A stretch of 64,000 nucleotides of DNA, taken from Streptomyces rhizosphaerihabitans. Its GTDB lineage: Bacteria; Actinomycetota; Actinomycetes; Streptomycetales; Streptomycetaceae. This document shows positions 50,582-59,887 of the stretch, piece after piece. Position 1 is the first letter of the stretch; every line of letters starts with the position of its first letter. The notes beneath the pieces were generated by a model that had not been told where the DNA came from, ran no database searches, and worked only from the letters and a program-made list of their open reading frames with translations. A program made the position numbers and the translations under genes. The stretch spans positions 248,001 to 312,000 of the forward strand of contig NZ_JAODTZ010000001.1 of the NCBI RefSeq assembly GCF_025399795.1. The letters run 5' to 3'.

Positions 50582-51550
50582 GTGCCACAAGTACCCGACC
50601 TGCCGGATCTGTCCGATCAGACCACCCACGTCTACCAGCAGATACTGGAGGGAAATTGCGTCCCAGCCGAGACCCCCGGACTCGCTGAACTTCTAACCAC
50701 TGGACTCGTTGTCGCCAGCCCCCACGGCAACAACACCTACACCGCCATTGACCCCCGATATCCGACCGGGGAGATGATTCGGCAACTCAACTCCCTCGTG
50801 GAGCAGCTGAGCGCCTTCACGGGTGCGCTGCCGGAATTCCTGACAACCGTGCACGACCAATACATGTCGACGAGGCCGCCGCACGAGTCGGTCCAGCGCC
50901 TGCGCGGCCGCCAGTTAGTCAATGAGCACATCTCCCGCGAGCACACCAACGCCCGCACCGAGATCATCTCCGCGCAGCCCGGCAACCGCACTCCCAAGGA
51001 CCTGGCGTTCTCCTACGAACGTGACCGCGGTGCTCTGCAGCAGGGACTGTCCATGCGGACGCTGTACCACAGCTCGGTGCGCCGCGTCGCCACGGTCGGA
51101 GAGTGGGCGAATGCCATGACCACCGCCGGCGGGGAGATCCGCACCTTCAACGGCCGCTTCCCTCGCGCCATCATCTTTGACCGCCGCGTGGCCTTCATAC
51201 CCGTACACACCGTCCCCGAGACGCCCCCTCACGATGCGGTCATGATTTCCGACCCCCTGGTGGTCGCGTATGCCGTCGCGATATTCGACCTGTTCTGGGA
51301 GCGTGCCGACTCGTGGTTCGGCTCCAGCCACGGTGATGACAAAGACTCTGCCACCTCAGCCACCCAGCGGGCGATCCTGCGAGAGCTGTGTCTGGGACGC
51401 ACACAGTCGCAAGCCGCGAAGAACCTCGGGATCGGCCCCGCCTGGATCAACGAGCAACTGGGACAGCTCCGTAAGAAGCTCGGCGCGCGAACCCTCAACG
51501 AGGTCATCTACTGGTGGGCGACTTCGCCCGACCACAACCTGCAGGACTGA
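50582..51550 (+). CDS. LuxR-type helix-turn-helix regulator
   Basis: GTG at 50582 encodes 322 residues. The C-terminal LuxR-type module is at about 260-310 (TQRAILRELCLGRTQSQAAKNLGIGPAWINEQLGQLRKKLGARTLNE). The N-terminal domain starts VPQVPDLPDLSDQTTHVYQQILEG and contains FNGRFPRAIIFDRRVAFIP, resembling helical LuxR-family regulators of unknown ligand. Codon 112 is TTA, at 50915-50917, so expression may require the bldA leucyl-tRNA. It may govern prophage early genes or the small secreted peptide. Confidence 0.82.
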   Translation: MPQVPDLPDLSDQTTHVYQQILEGNCVPAETPGLAELLTTGLVVASPHGNNTYTAIDPRYPTGEMIRQLNSLVEQLSAFTGALPEFLTTVHDQYMSTRPPHESVQRLRGRQLVNEHISREHTNARTEIISAQPGNRTPKDLAFSYERDRGALQQGLSMRTLYHSSVRRVATVGEWANAMTTAGGEIRTFNGRFPRAIIFDRRVAFIPVHTVPETPPHDAVMISDPLVVAYAVAIFDLFWERADSWFGSSHGDDKDSATSATQRAILRELCLGRTQSQAAKNLGIGPAWINEQLGQLRKKLGARTLNEVIYWWATSPDHNLQD

Positions 51551-51569
51551 CGCACCGGGCGCACTCTGG

Positions 51570-52544
51570 CTATGCAGCGCCAGGGGTGCGCCAGGTCAGC
51601 GTGACCCGGTGGGCCACATCGCGCACCCCGCGCGCCCGCGCGGCTCGAACCTGGATCTTGCCCACCAGCAGCACCACCAAGGCCCGTTTCGAGCGGTGCG
51701 GTGCGTGTTTCCACCAGCGCGCCAGGTCCTCGACGCCGCCCAGTGGCACCTCCACCACCTGCTCCAGGAACCGCAGCCGCGCCCGGTTCTCCTTCAAGCT
51801 CTGCCCGATGGCCCGGTCTGTGGCAACAAACGTGCTTCGCGCCAACTCGCCCTTGGCATAAGGCTCAGCAAGCTCAGTCCGCGACTTCTCCAGTTCGGCG
51901 ATCCGCGTGCACACCTGGTCGGCGTCAACGCTCATACTCGCGCGGGCCGCCTCCAGCGCGACGATGGCGCCCGGGCGGAGCAGCTCACCCAGAACATGCT
52001 CGGCCACAAAATCTTCGAGCAGCGACGCGTTGATGCGGACCTTGCCGCAGCCGCCGCGACCCTCGAAGTTGGTCTGGCAGCGGTAGGACGGCGTCCCAGC
52101 GCCGGTACGGGCGCCCGCCATGCGCTGCCCGCACAGTTCGCACTCAACCAGCCCGCCCGCCAGCAGGTACTCATAGTCAGGTGCACGATCCTGATCACTT
52201 CGCACGCTGCCCGGCCGGCCGGGACGCTGCTGCAGCCACCGGAACTCATCCGGTGTAATCAGCGCCTCCCGGCCCGTCTCGCGTAGCTCATTGGTCTCGG
52301 GGTCCCGCTCCAGTCCGGCGATCGCCGGATTGTCCAGCAGGCGGCCGAGCGTCATGGAAGTCCACTCGCCACCCATGGTGCCCCGATGGCCCTCGGCCGT
52401 CATCCAGGCCGCAACCTCAGCCTGTGACTGTCCGGCCCGGATACGGCCGACGGCCTCACGTACAACTTGCCGCTCCTCCGCGCGAACCCGCGTCAGAGCC
52501 TGGTTGTCGAAGCCGTAAAAACGCGGCATGCCACCGTTCCCCAC
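51570..52544 (-). CDS. Serine recombinase C-terminal half lacking the catalytic domain
   Basis: A 324-residue product that begins directly at the recombinase domain (MPRFYGFDNQALTRVRAEERQVVREAVGRI), then GEWTSMTLGRLLDNPAIAG, a zinc ribbon (CELCGQRMAG and CGKVRINASLLED) and a coiled coil. The N-terminal resolvase catalytic domain with its active serine is absent. The start is GTG at 52544, immediately after the TGA of the upstream gene and in the same frame. It may be a truncated remnant or a DNA-binding accessory protein. Confidence 0.8.
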   Translation of the reverse strand: MGNGGMPRFYGFDNQALTRVRAEERQVVREAVGRIRAGQSQAEVAAWMTAEGHRGTMGGEWTSMTLGRLLDNPAIAGLERDPETNELRETGREALITPDEFRWLQQRPGRPGSVRSDQDRAPDYEYLLAGGLVECELCGQRMAGARTGAGTPSYRCQTNFEGRGGCGKVRINASLLEDFVAEHVLGELLRPGAIVALEAARASMSVDADQVCTRIAELEKSRTELAEPYAKGELARSTFVATDRAIGQSLKENRARLRFLEQVVEVPLGGVEDLARWWKHAPHRSKRALVVLLVGKIQVRAARARGVRDVAHRVTLTWRTPGAA

Positions 52545-52805
52545 TCATCCAGCCGCCCGCCCAGGTCCCTGACGCAGAGAAGCGATCCCGAGCGCCTCCC
52601 ACAGGGCAGCCGTCGGTATACGGATCGTGCTCCCCATCGTCAGCGTCCGCACAGGGAACTGACCAGCCTTGATCAGGTCGTACGCCTTGTTGTGTCCGAT
52701 GCCCAGTGCGCGTGCTGCGGTCACCACGTTGACCGTCGCGGGCAGTGCCAGAACCTCATCCAGGCTCATTCCGCGCTGATCGGTGACCGGAGTGCTCGTC
52801 GTCAT
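52545..52805 (-). CDS. MerR/excisionase-type helix-turn-helix protein
   Basis: ATG at 52805 starts an 86-residue protein with the excisionase-like pattern VVTAARALGIGHNKAYDLIKAGQFPVRTLTMGSTIRIPTAALWEALG. Such proteins bend attachment DNA and steer tyrosine integrases toward excision. The gene is divergent from the integrase across about 130 bases. It ends with a TGA directly followed in frame by the truncated recombinase start, so readthrough would give a fusion. Confidence 0.8.
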   Translation of the reverse strand: MTTSTPVTDQRGMSLDEVLALPATVNVVTAARALGIGHNKAYDLIKAGQFPVRTLTMGSTIRIPTAALWEALGIASLRQGPGRAAG

Positions 52806-52934
52806 CTCGTTGTCGCGATCTCCCCCGCGCCAACATGTGCCACACCATACACGCGAGGCCTCAGTATCAGGGAGCGCATCCAAGCAACGCTAGGGAAGAA
52901 TGTGCGCCCACAGTGATAACCCGGGGGTGGGGAA

Positions 52935-54569
52935 ATGTTCGAAGACAAGACGTTCAAAAGGTGCGCCTGTAAGGGGCCGTTAGTGGGCGAGGACGGCAAA
53001 CCGGTCCTGGACGACAACGGCCAGCAGAAGATCGGCTATCTGGAGCGCGCCTGCACCCGGCTCAAGGAGCGCGTCCACGGCTCGTGGTACTACCAGATCG
53101 AACTGGAGCGCGGCGGAGACGGCAAACGCAAGCGAGCCCGCGAGGGCGGCTTCGCCACCCAGGCCGAGGCCGCGGCCACCGCCACCGAAGTATGGCGGGC
53201 CTCCAAGGCCGGGGTGAACGTCCTATCGGACGAGACGGTCGCCGAGTTCCTGGCCCGCTGGCTCAAGAAGAAGAAGACCGAGCTGAAGCGGACCACCGCC
53301 CACGAGTACAAACGAGACATCGAGCTGTACCTGGTGCCGCACCTCGGGACGCTGAAGATGCGCGACCTTCGCGCCCGTCACGCCCAGGGCCTGTTCGACT
53401 GGATCGTCTCCGACAACGAGCGCCGGCTGGAGCACCGAGTCAAGGTCGACGAACTCAAAGCCCGCGCCGAGGCAAGGTCCGGAGCCTGGCGTGCGGCCCC
53501 CACCGGCACGAAAGCAGAGAAGGCGGAGCGGGCCCGCCTGCGGGAGTTGTGGACGACGACCCGCGCCGACTACCTGGCCGGCCGCAAGGACCTGCAGCGG
53601 ACCACCGGCCCGGCGACCATGGTCAGCATCAAGGCCACCCTGTCCTCGGCGCTCAGCGACGCGGTGAAGGAGGAACTGATCGCCAAGAACTACGCGGCGC
53701 TCCTGACCCTCCCCAAGGTGACCAAGCCTCGCGCGCTCGCCTGGACCGCCCCGCGCGTCGCCCGCTGGCAGCGCACCGGGGACAAGCCGTCCCCGGTCAT
53801 GGTGTGGACGCTGCAGCAGACCGCCCAGTTCCTGGACTTCATCGTCGACGACCGCCACTTCCCCGCCTGGCACCTGGTCCTCTTCCACGGCCTGCGCCGT
53901 GGCGAACTGGCCGCGCTCGCCTGGCACGAGGTGGACCTGGCCGAAGAGGTCATCCACATCAGCGAGCAACTGGTGTCGATCTCATACGAAGTCCACGAGG
54001 ACGACCCGAAGGCCGACAGCGTCCGCGACATCAAGCTCAACCGGGACTCGGCGATGCTGCTGCAGGCGTGGCGTAAGAAGCAGACCGCCGAGCGCCGGAA
54101 GTGGGCCGAGGCCGGCGCGCCCGCCAAGTTCGGGAACCGAGTCTTCACCAAGGAGGACGGCGTCGCGTACCACCCGCAGTTCTTCACCGACCGCTGGGAC
54201 CGGCTCGTGGAACTGTCCGGACTGCCGCCGATACGCCTCCACGACGGCCGCCACGAGGCCGCGAGCCTGGCACTCGCGGCCGGCGTCGCCCCGAAGGCCG
54301 TGCAGGCGATGCTCGGGCACTCATCCATGCGGATGACGACCGACACCTACCAGACAGTGCTGCCCGAGATGCACGCCGCGACTGCCTCGGCGTCCCTAGA
54401 CCTCATCACCGCCTACCGGAAGGCGGAGGAGGAGGCGAAGGCGACGCTCGGACACGCCCCGGCGGAGACGACCGCCGACGCCTACCAGACGGCGCTGCCC
54501 GAGCAGGTGGAGAAACAGGCCGTGAAGAAGGCGCTGCGGGCGAGGAGGCAGCGCAGGCGCGTGGCCTGA
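52935..54569 (+). CDS. Tyrosine-family site-specific integrase
   Basis: A 544-residue phage integrase with an N-terminal arm-binding part, a SAM-like core-binding domain (EFLARWLKKKKTELKRTTAHEYKRDIELYL) and a catalytic domain carrying R321 (HGLRRGEL), H436/R439 (HDGRH), H462 (LGHSS) and nucleophile Y472. After this a second copy of LGHxxxETTxDxYQTxLPE occurs, with H507 and Y517, an unusual C-terminal duplication. Codon 16 is TTA, at 52980-52982. It directs recombination at the adjacent tRNA-Thr gene. The divergent excisionase supports its function. Confidence 0.95.
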   Translation: MFEDKTFKRCACKGPLVGEDGKPVLDDNGQQKIGYLERACTRLKERVHGSWYYQIELERGGDGKRKRAREGGFATQAEAAATATEVWRASKAGVNVLSDETVAEFLARWLKKKKTELKRTTAHEYKRDIELYLVPHLGTLKMRDLRARHAQGLFDWIVSDNERRLEHRVKVDELKARAEARSGAWRAAPTGTKAEKAERARLRELWTTTRADYLAGRKDLQRTTGPATMVSIKATLSSALSDAVKEELIAKNYAALLTLPKVTKPRALAWTAPRVARWQRTGDKPSPVMVWTLQQTAQFLDFIVDDRHFPAWHLVLFHGLRRGELAALAWHEVDLAEEVIHISEQLVSISYEVHEDDPKADSVRDIKLNRDSAMLLQAWRKKQTAERRKWAEAGAPAKFGNRVFTKEDGVAYHPQFFTDRWDRLVELSGLPPIRLHDGRHEAASLALAAGVAPKAVQAMLGHSSMRMTTDTYQTVLPEMHAATASASLDLITAYRKAEEEAKATLGHAPAETTADAYQTALPEQVEKQAVKKALRARRQRRRVA

Positions 54570-54682
54570 CAGACCGTCGGGCCCCACCTCGACCCCGGGC
54601 GGGCCCCATCTGGGCCCCATTCAGCCCTCGTACACGCCTCACGGAGCAGTGGTTTGGACCACAGGTGAGCCAAGGAAAAGCA

Positions 54683-54719
54683 AAAACCCCAGGTCAGAGC
54701 CTGACTGACCTGGGGTTTT
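54683..54719. terminator. Bidirectional terminator between integrase and tRNA-Thr
   Basis: A perfect 15-bp stem (54683-54697 with 54705-54719), flanked by A and T runs, forms a strong intrinsic terminator in both directions. It can end both the integrase message and the tRNA transcript. It lies within the prophage just before the presumed attachment core. Confidence 0.85.
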
Positions 54720-54723
54720 CTTG

Positions 54724-54760
54724 AGCCCCCTGTCGGATTCGAACCGACGACCTACGCATT
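54724..54760. other. Predicted prophage attachment core (attR-type), in tRNA-Thr 3' half
   Basis: Tyrosine integrases that sit directly beside a tRNA 3' end typically use the T arm or anticodon loop as the core. The integrase ends 154 bases away, and no sequence repeat can be checked because the other prophage end is outside the window. The core limits are therefore only approximate. Confidence 0.55.
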
Positions 54761-54797
54761 ACAAGTGCGTTGCTCTGGCCATCTGAGCTAAGGAGGC
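54724..54797 (-). tRNA. tRNA-Thr (anticodon UGU)
   Basis: A 74-base tRNA with a complete cloverleaf. The acceptor GCCTCCT pairs with AGGGGGC, the D arm is TAGCTCAGATGGCCAGAGC, the anticodon stem ACGCA/TGCGT encloses CTTGTAA, and the T arm GTCGG-TTCGAAT-CCGAC is intact. CCA is not encoded, as usual for Streptomyces. The 3' end faces the integrase, so the prophage probably restored the tRNA on integration. Confidence 0.97.
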
Positions 54798-54923
54798 CCG
54801 ACCGCGCGCGGGGCGTGCGTGCACGTGCAGTGTACCCACGTCACAGCGGGGCCCTGTCGAGAGTTTCCGCGAACTTCACCGGTGCCCGGGTACTGACAGA
54901 ACACATGAACGCCAGGTAGCGTC

Positions 54924-54975
54924 CTGACCCGGTTCACTCATGTGGACTACACCACTATGGGCGTTTCCATAGTGG
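54924..54975 (+). promoter_or_regulatory. msiK promoter and overlapping inverted-repeat operator
   Basis: CTGACC at 54924-54929 and TACACC at 54948-54953, 18 bases apart, fit a promoter. A perfect 9-bp inverted repeat, CCACTATGG (54952-54960) with CCATAGTGG (54967-54975), overlaps the expected transcription start, as an operator would. A sugar-responsive repressor is possible; no known consensus is asserted. Confidence 0.45.
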
Positions 54976-55035
54976 ATCACCACCTTTACAACGGATCGTC
55001 CGGCACGTTCCTGCCGGTGAAGGGGGCCCATCACC

Positions 55036-56172
<1,137 letters not shown>

Positions 56173-56232
56173 CGTCCGCGTCAGCCCGGCGAAAGCGCAC
56201 ACCCCGTAAGGGTTGAATTCACCGAAGTCGAC

Positions 56233-56268
56233 GAAGAGGGCCCCGCAGCAGGCTGCGGGGCCCTCTTC
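56233..56268. terminator. Terminator after msiK
   Basis: A perfect 16-bp GC-rich stem (56233-56248 with 56253-56268) and tetraloop CAGG lie 61 bases past the msiK stop. It functions in either direction and separates msiK from the next gene. Confidence 0.88.
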
Positions 56269-56406
56269 GCTGTCGACAAATACCCCGGCAGACCGGGCAT
56301 TTCGATATGCGTGCGTCAACCCAGTACCCAGAAAACACCACTTCCCCATCCCTCGAACCGGTGACTAAATGTCGCCAAATCATCACCCCGCGCTACCCTC
56401 ACTCGC

Positions 56407-56856
56407 GTGAAGCACTCCACCACTAACCAACGGACCCGGCGTGGCCGTGGCCCCGCCCGCCGGATCGGCCGCACCCTCGCCCTCGTTCTGCCTGTCGTCC
56501 TGGTGCTCTCCGGGACTCTCGCGGTCACCCGAGTCAACTGGTCGGGGAATTCCTCGAGCTCGGTGCTCACCGCGTCCTCCGAAGACGTCTCGGCACGAGC
56601 CGTCTCCCGTGCCCCGCAGGACGTCCTGCGCGACAAGCTGCTCCTGGAACTCCAGGAGAAGAACCCGGGCGTGGCTCTCACCCACCTCCAGGAGGCGGTG
56701 AACGGCCGTCCGACGCTCGCGAAGCACTGCGCCTCCATCGCCCGCGCCCTGGGCCGCGCCGCGGTCCGTGCGTACGGGCCGACGCGCGCCCAGTCCTTCG
56801 CCCGGCCCGTCTGCGACACAGCGTTCGCCTCGGGGGTCGCGGCCACCCATTTCTGA
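56407..56856 (+). CDS. Small membrane-anchored or secreted protein, unknown function
   Basis: GTG at 56407 encodes 149 residues. A basic N-terminus (TTNQRTRRGRGPARRIGRT) is followed by a hydrophobic segment (LALVLPVVLVLSGTLAV), which is a signal peptide or anchor. The rest is a Ser/Ala-rich linker and a helical part (PQDVLRDKLLLELQEKNPGVALTHLQEAV) with two Cys (KHC, PVC) that may pair outside the membrane. No family recognised. Confidence 0.65.
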   Translation: MKHSTTNQRTRRGRGPARRIGRTLALVLPVVLVLSGTLAVTRVNWSGNSSSSVLTASSEDVSARAVSRAPQDVLRDKLLLELQEKNPGVALTHLQEAVNGRPTLAKHCASIARALGRAAVRAYGPTRAQSFARPVCDTAFASGVAATHF

Positions 56857-57063
56857 GGTCACCGCCCCGTCCCCGGCGCGGCTCCCCTCGGAGACCGAAG
56901 CTCCCTCCGAGGGGCACAACCCTTCACGGCCGCCGCCCGCGGCACCACGTGCCACCCGGTCCACAGCGCCGCGAATCAGCCGATTCCGGGCAGCCCGGTA
57001 ACAGCTGATTAAGGAACGGTTGCCGCAGGAAGCCGCGTGCGGGGCGCCACGTACAGTTCGGGC

Positions 57064-57795
57064 ATGACCGATCCGAACGCCGCGTCGCGCCCCGTTCAAG
57101 CCGTTGTCCTGGCCGGCGGCCAGGGTTCCCGGCTGCGTCCCTACACCGACGACCGGCCCAAGCCGATGGTCGAGATCCCCGGCACCGGGACACCGATCAT
57201 CGGCCACCAGCTGACCTGGCTCGCCGAGGAGGGCGTGACCGACGTCGTCGTCTCCTGCGGTCACCTCGCCGACGTCCTGCAGAAGTGGCTGGACTCGGCC
57301 GACCTTCCGCTCAACGTCACGACCGTCGTCGAGACGGAGCCCCTCGGCCGCGGCGGCGGCCTCAAGTACGCCGCGGCACACCTCCCGCACCCCGACCTGC
57401 CCTGGTACGCGACGAACGGTGACATCTGGACCCGTTTCTCGCTGCGCGACATGGCGGACTTCCACGCCGAGCGCGACGCGGTCGCGACCCTCGCGCTGGC
57501 CCGCCCCCGCATCCCGTGGGGTGCCGTCAAGACGGACGGCTTCGGTCACATCACGGACTTCATCGAGGCCCCGCCCTCCACGTTCGAGATCAACGCGGGC
57601 GTCTACGTCTTCTCCCCCGAGTTCACCGACATGCTCCCCGAGCGCGGCGACCACGAGCGCACCACCTTCCCCCGCCTGGCCCGCGAACGCCGGCTGTCCG
57701 GCTTCCCGATCCCGCAGGGTGCCTACTGGCGCGCCATCGACACCGCCAAGGACCTCACGGAGGCGGCGAAGGAGCTCGCGGCCCTGGGTCGTTAG
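57064..57795 (+). CDS. Sugar-phosphate nucleotidyltransferase family protein
   Basis: ATG at 57064 gives 243 residues. The nucleotide-binding signature VVLAGGQGSRLRPYTDDRPKPMVEI is at the start, followed by VVVSCGHLADVL, GDIW (metal-binding Asp) and EINAGVYVFSPEF. This is the NTP_transferase fold that makes NDP-sugars from sugar-1-phosphates. A TACAGT -10 box ends six bases before the ATG, so the message is probably leaderless. It stands between two terminators as a single-gene unit. Substrate unknown. Confidence 0.85.
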   Translation: MTDPNAASRPVQAVVLAGGQGSRLRPYTDDRPKPMVEIPGTGTPIIGHQLTWLAEEGVTDVVVSCGHLADVLQKWLDSADLPLNVTTVVETEPLGRGGGLKYAAAHLPHPDLPWYATNGDIWTRFSLRDMADFHAERDAVATLALARPRIPWGAVKTDGFGHITDFIEAPPSTFEINAGVYVFSPEFTDMLPERGDHERTTFPRLARERRLSGFPIPQGAYWRAIDTAKDLTEAAKELAALGR

Positions 57796-57994
57796 AGACG
57801 CCCTCCCGGCCCTACGAGAGCCGTCCGGGCGCGGCGACGTGACCACGTACGCAAAGCGACGGCGCGACGGACAAGGCTGCGCACGCGAGCCACGGACAGG
57901 GCTGCGCACACAACGCCACAGCACGGCGGACAGAGCTGCGCCCACACCCCCACGGCGGCTTCCGCCACCGCCTCCGAGCTGCTCACGCGCAAGG

Positions 57995-58038
57995 CGACGA
58001 CAGGGCCCCGCACGCTTGCGTGCGGGGCCCTGTCGTCG
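57995..58038. terminator. Bidirectional terminator between convergent genes
   Basis: A perfect 20-bp stem (57995-58014 with 58019-58038) and CTTG loop lie between the convergent nucleotidyltransferase and DoxX-type genes. It is one of the strongest hairpins in the window. The preceding 57796-57994 stretch shows no gene. Confidence 0.92.
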
Positions 58039-58057
58039 TTGCGGTGGGGCGAGGGCG

Positions 58058-59770
58058 TCAGCCCAGCAGGCCGCCCACCAGACCCGGCTGGCCGGTGGAC
58101 GAACTCCCGCCGCCGGTGGAGGTGCCGTTCGCGGAGCCCGTACCGCCGGTGCCGCCGCTGCCCCCGCTGCTGCCGCCGGTCGAGGTACCACCGCTGCCGG
58201 TGGGGCCCGCGCTGGTGCTCGGGGCCTGGTCGACCGGCGAGGACTGCTGGGGCGGGGCCTGGCCGCTGCCCTGGGTCTGGCTGGGCTGCCCGCCGCCGGC
58301 CCGGCCGGTCTCCTGGGTCGCGCCCGGCGTACCGGCCGCATGCGACGGGGGCGCGGAGCTGCTCCGGCTGGGCGCCACGGAGGCCGACGGGGTGGCCTTC
58401 TGGTGCCGCTTGCCGGGCGTCTCGGGGAGCGGGGAGCCGGGCAGTTCGTTGCGCGGGGCCTCGCCGGGTCCGGGGACGACGATCCGGCCGGAGTCTCGGA
58501 CGGCGCCGCCGAGGAGCGAACCGATGAGCAGGGTCAGTCCGACGACGATGGCCGTGAGGAGCGCGCCGCGGCGCAGCACCCGTGCGCGCAGGTCCCAGAT
58601 GTCGGCGCGCGGCCCGAGCGTCCGCCAGGCCTCACTGGCCAGCCGCCCGTCGGCGGAGTAGACCGGGGCGCCCGCGATGATCAGCGGGGACCAGGCTGCG
58701 AGGTAGATGATGTCGGGCGCGTCGTACGCGGGCACGGTCTTCCAGCTGACCGTGACGATGAGCGCCGCCGACAGCATCGCGCCGACGATCGCGGCCACCC
58801 GCTGCCACAACCCGAGGACGGTCAGGACGCCGACGATCACCTGGAAGAAGGCGATGACGAGCCCGGAGCCGACGGGATGCTGGAGCGCGAACTGCCGCAG
58901 CGGCTCCGCGACTTCCCACGGGTGCAGGGTGTTGAGCCACTTCGTCATGGAGCCGCGCTTGCCGCCGTCGAAGTAGACGGGGTCGCAGAGCTTGCCCATG
59001 CCGGCGTAGACGGAGATGAATCCGAGGAAGACACGCAGCGGGAGCAGCACGACGCCGAGGTTCATCCGGCGGCCCGGGTGATAGGCGTGCCGGACCGGGT
59101 CGGAGCTGCGCCGCCTGACGGGGGCGTCGCCCGCCGTCTCGTCGTAGCCGTCGCCCTCGTAGCCGTCGTCCCCGAAGTCGGCGTCCGCGTAGGCCTGTTC
59201 GCCGTAGGCCCGTTCGTCGTAGGCGCTGCCCACGCTGCGCATCCGCGGCAGCAGCCGCTGCTCTTCGCCGACGGGAGTGCGCGGGCTGCCGACCAGGGGC
59301 GTCTCGACCGTGTCGACGGTCAGATCGCCTGCGTAGCCGGGCTGTTCGCCGATGCGCGGGATGACCTGGGTCGAACCGGCGTCGGCCTTCGGCCCGTTGG
59401 AGCCGTGGGTCAGGCCCGCGCTTCGTACGGCCTGGAGCAGGCGGTGGGCGCCGGTGTCGTCCGGTGCGGACTTCCCGCTCCAGACGACGGGCGCACGGCG
59501 GCGGGCCCCGTCGGCCGGAGCGGCTCTGCCCGCCCGGCCCGGCGCGACACCGGGGTTCCGCGCGGCGTCGCCGGGAGAGCCCAAGTGCCGTGCGAAGCGC
59601 GGGGACTGGCCTCGCGAGGCGCCCGCCAGCTGGACGCGGAAGCTCGCATGATTGACGATGACCTGCGCCGGATCGCTCGGCACCTTCACCATGCTCAGCG
59701 CGGGAACGTCGTCGAATCCCGACGAGCGGTCCCCCGTGGGTGTGCGGGGTGTTCTGGTGTCCACACTCAT
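58058..59770 (-). CDS. DoxX-family membrane protein with long disordered ends
   Basis: A 570-residue protein. The first 230 residues are hydrophilic and Arg/Asp/Gly-rich. The DoxX-like core with about four membrane segments follows (LLPLRVFLGFISVYAGMGKLCDP, LVIAFFQVIVGVLTVLGLW, IVGAMLSAALIVTVSWKTVPAYD, ALLTAIVVGLTLLIGSLLGG). The C-terminus is a long Ser/Thr/Gly/Pro-rich tail ending GLVGGLLG. DoxX proteins are linked to thiol or oxidative-stress complexes in actinobacteria. It is convergent with the nucleotidyltransferase gene. Confidence 0.82.
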   Translation of the reverse strand: MSVDTRTPRTPTGDRSSGFDDVPALSMVKVPSDPAQVIVNHASFRVQLAGASRGQSPRFARHLGSPGDAARNPGVAPGRAGRAAPADGARRRAPVVWSGKSAPDDTGAHRLLQAVRSAGLTHGSNGPKADAGSTQVIPRIGEQPGYAGDLTVDTVETPLVGSPRTPVGEEQRLLPRMRSVGSAYDERAYGEQAYADADFGDDGYEGDGYDETAGDAPVRRRSSDPVRHAYHPGRRMNLGVVLLPLRVFLGFISVYAGMGKLCDPVYFDGGKRGSMTKWLNTLHPWEVAEPLRQFALQHPVGSGLVIAFFQVIVGVLTVLGLWQRVAAIVGAMLSAALIVTVSWKTVPAYDAPDIIYLAAWSPLIIAGAPVYSADGRLASEAWRTLGPRADIWDLRARVLRRGALLTAIVVGLTLLIGSLLGGAVRDSGRIVVPGPGEAPRNELPGSPLPETPGKRHQKATPSASVAPSRSSSAPPSHAAGTPGATQETGRAGGGQPSQTQGSGQAPPQQSSPVDQAPSTSAGPTGSGGTSTGGSSGGSGGTGGTGSANGTSTGGGSSSTGQPGLVGGLLG

Positions 59771-59887
59771 CTAACCGAGTGACGTGTGGTTAGGACACTG
59801 CTTTGACCACGCCGAACTGTCCGGACCGCGTCAAGATCGTTCAGAACATCCCGATTGTCCCACGAGGGTGACCGCCTGGACGTTTGT

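Larger units (their letters stand above)
1..54760. mobile_element. Integrated siphophage-type prophage carrying host-like cargo (right-hand part; left end outside window)
   Basis: A tyrosine integrase sits next to the 3' end of a tRNA-Thr gene. To its left, terminase, portal, scaffold, major capsid, head-tail connector, tail tube, tail chaperone, tape-measure and distal-tail genes follow the conserved siphophage order, all on the minus strand. No attL is visible, so the left end lies beyond position 1. The structural series is interrupted at gene boundaries by several groups of non-phage genes, including a lanthipeptide locus. The right boundary is inferred to lie in the tRNA 3' half. Lysis and replication genes are not seen in this window. 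Confidence 0.88.

Noticed and set aside
56383-58341. Minus-strand 652-residue frame across the msiK-downstream genes
   Set aside because: It is antisense to two recognised plus-strand genes and has no domain; its composition is biased as expected for antisense.
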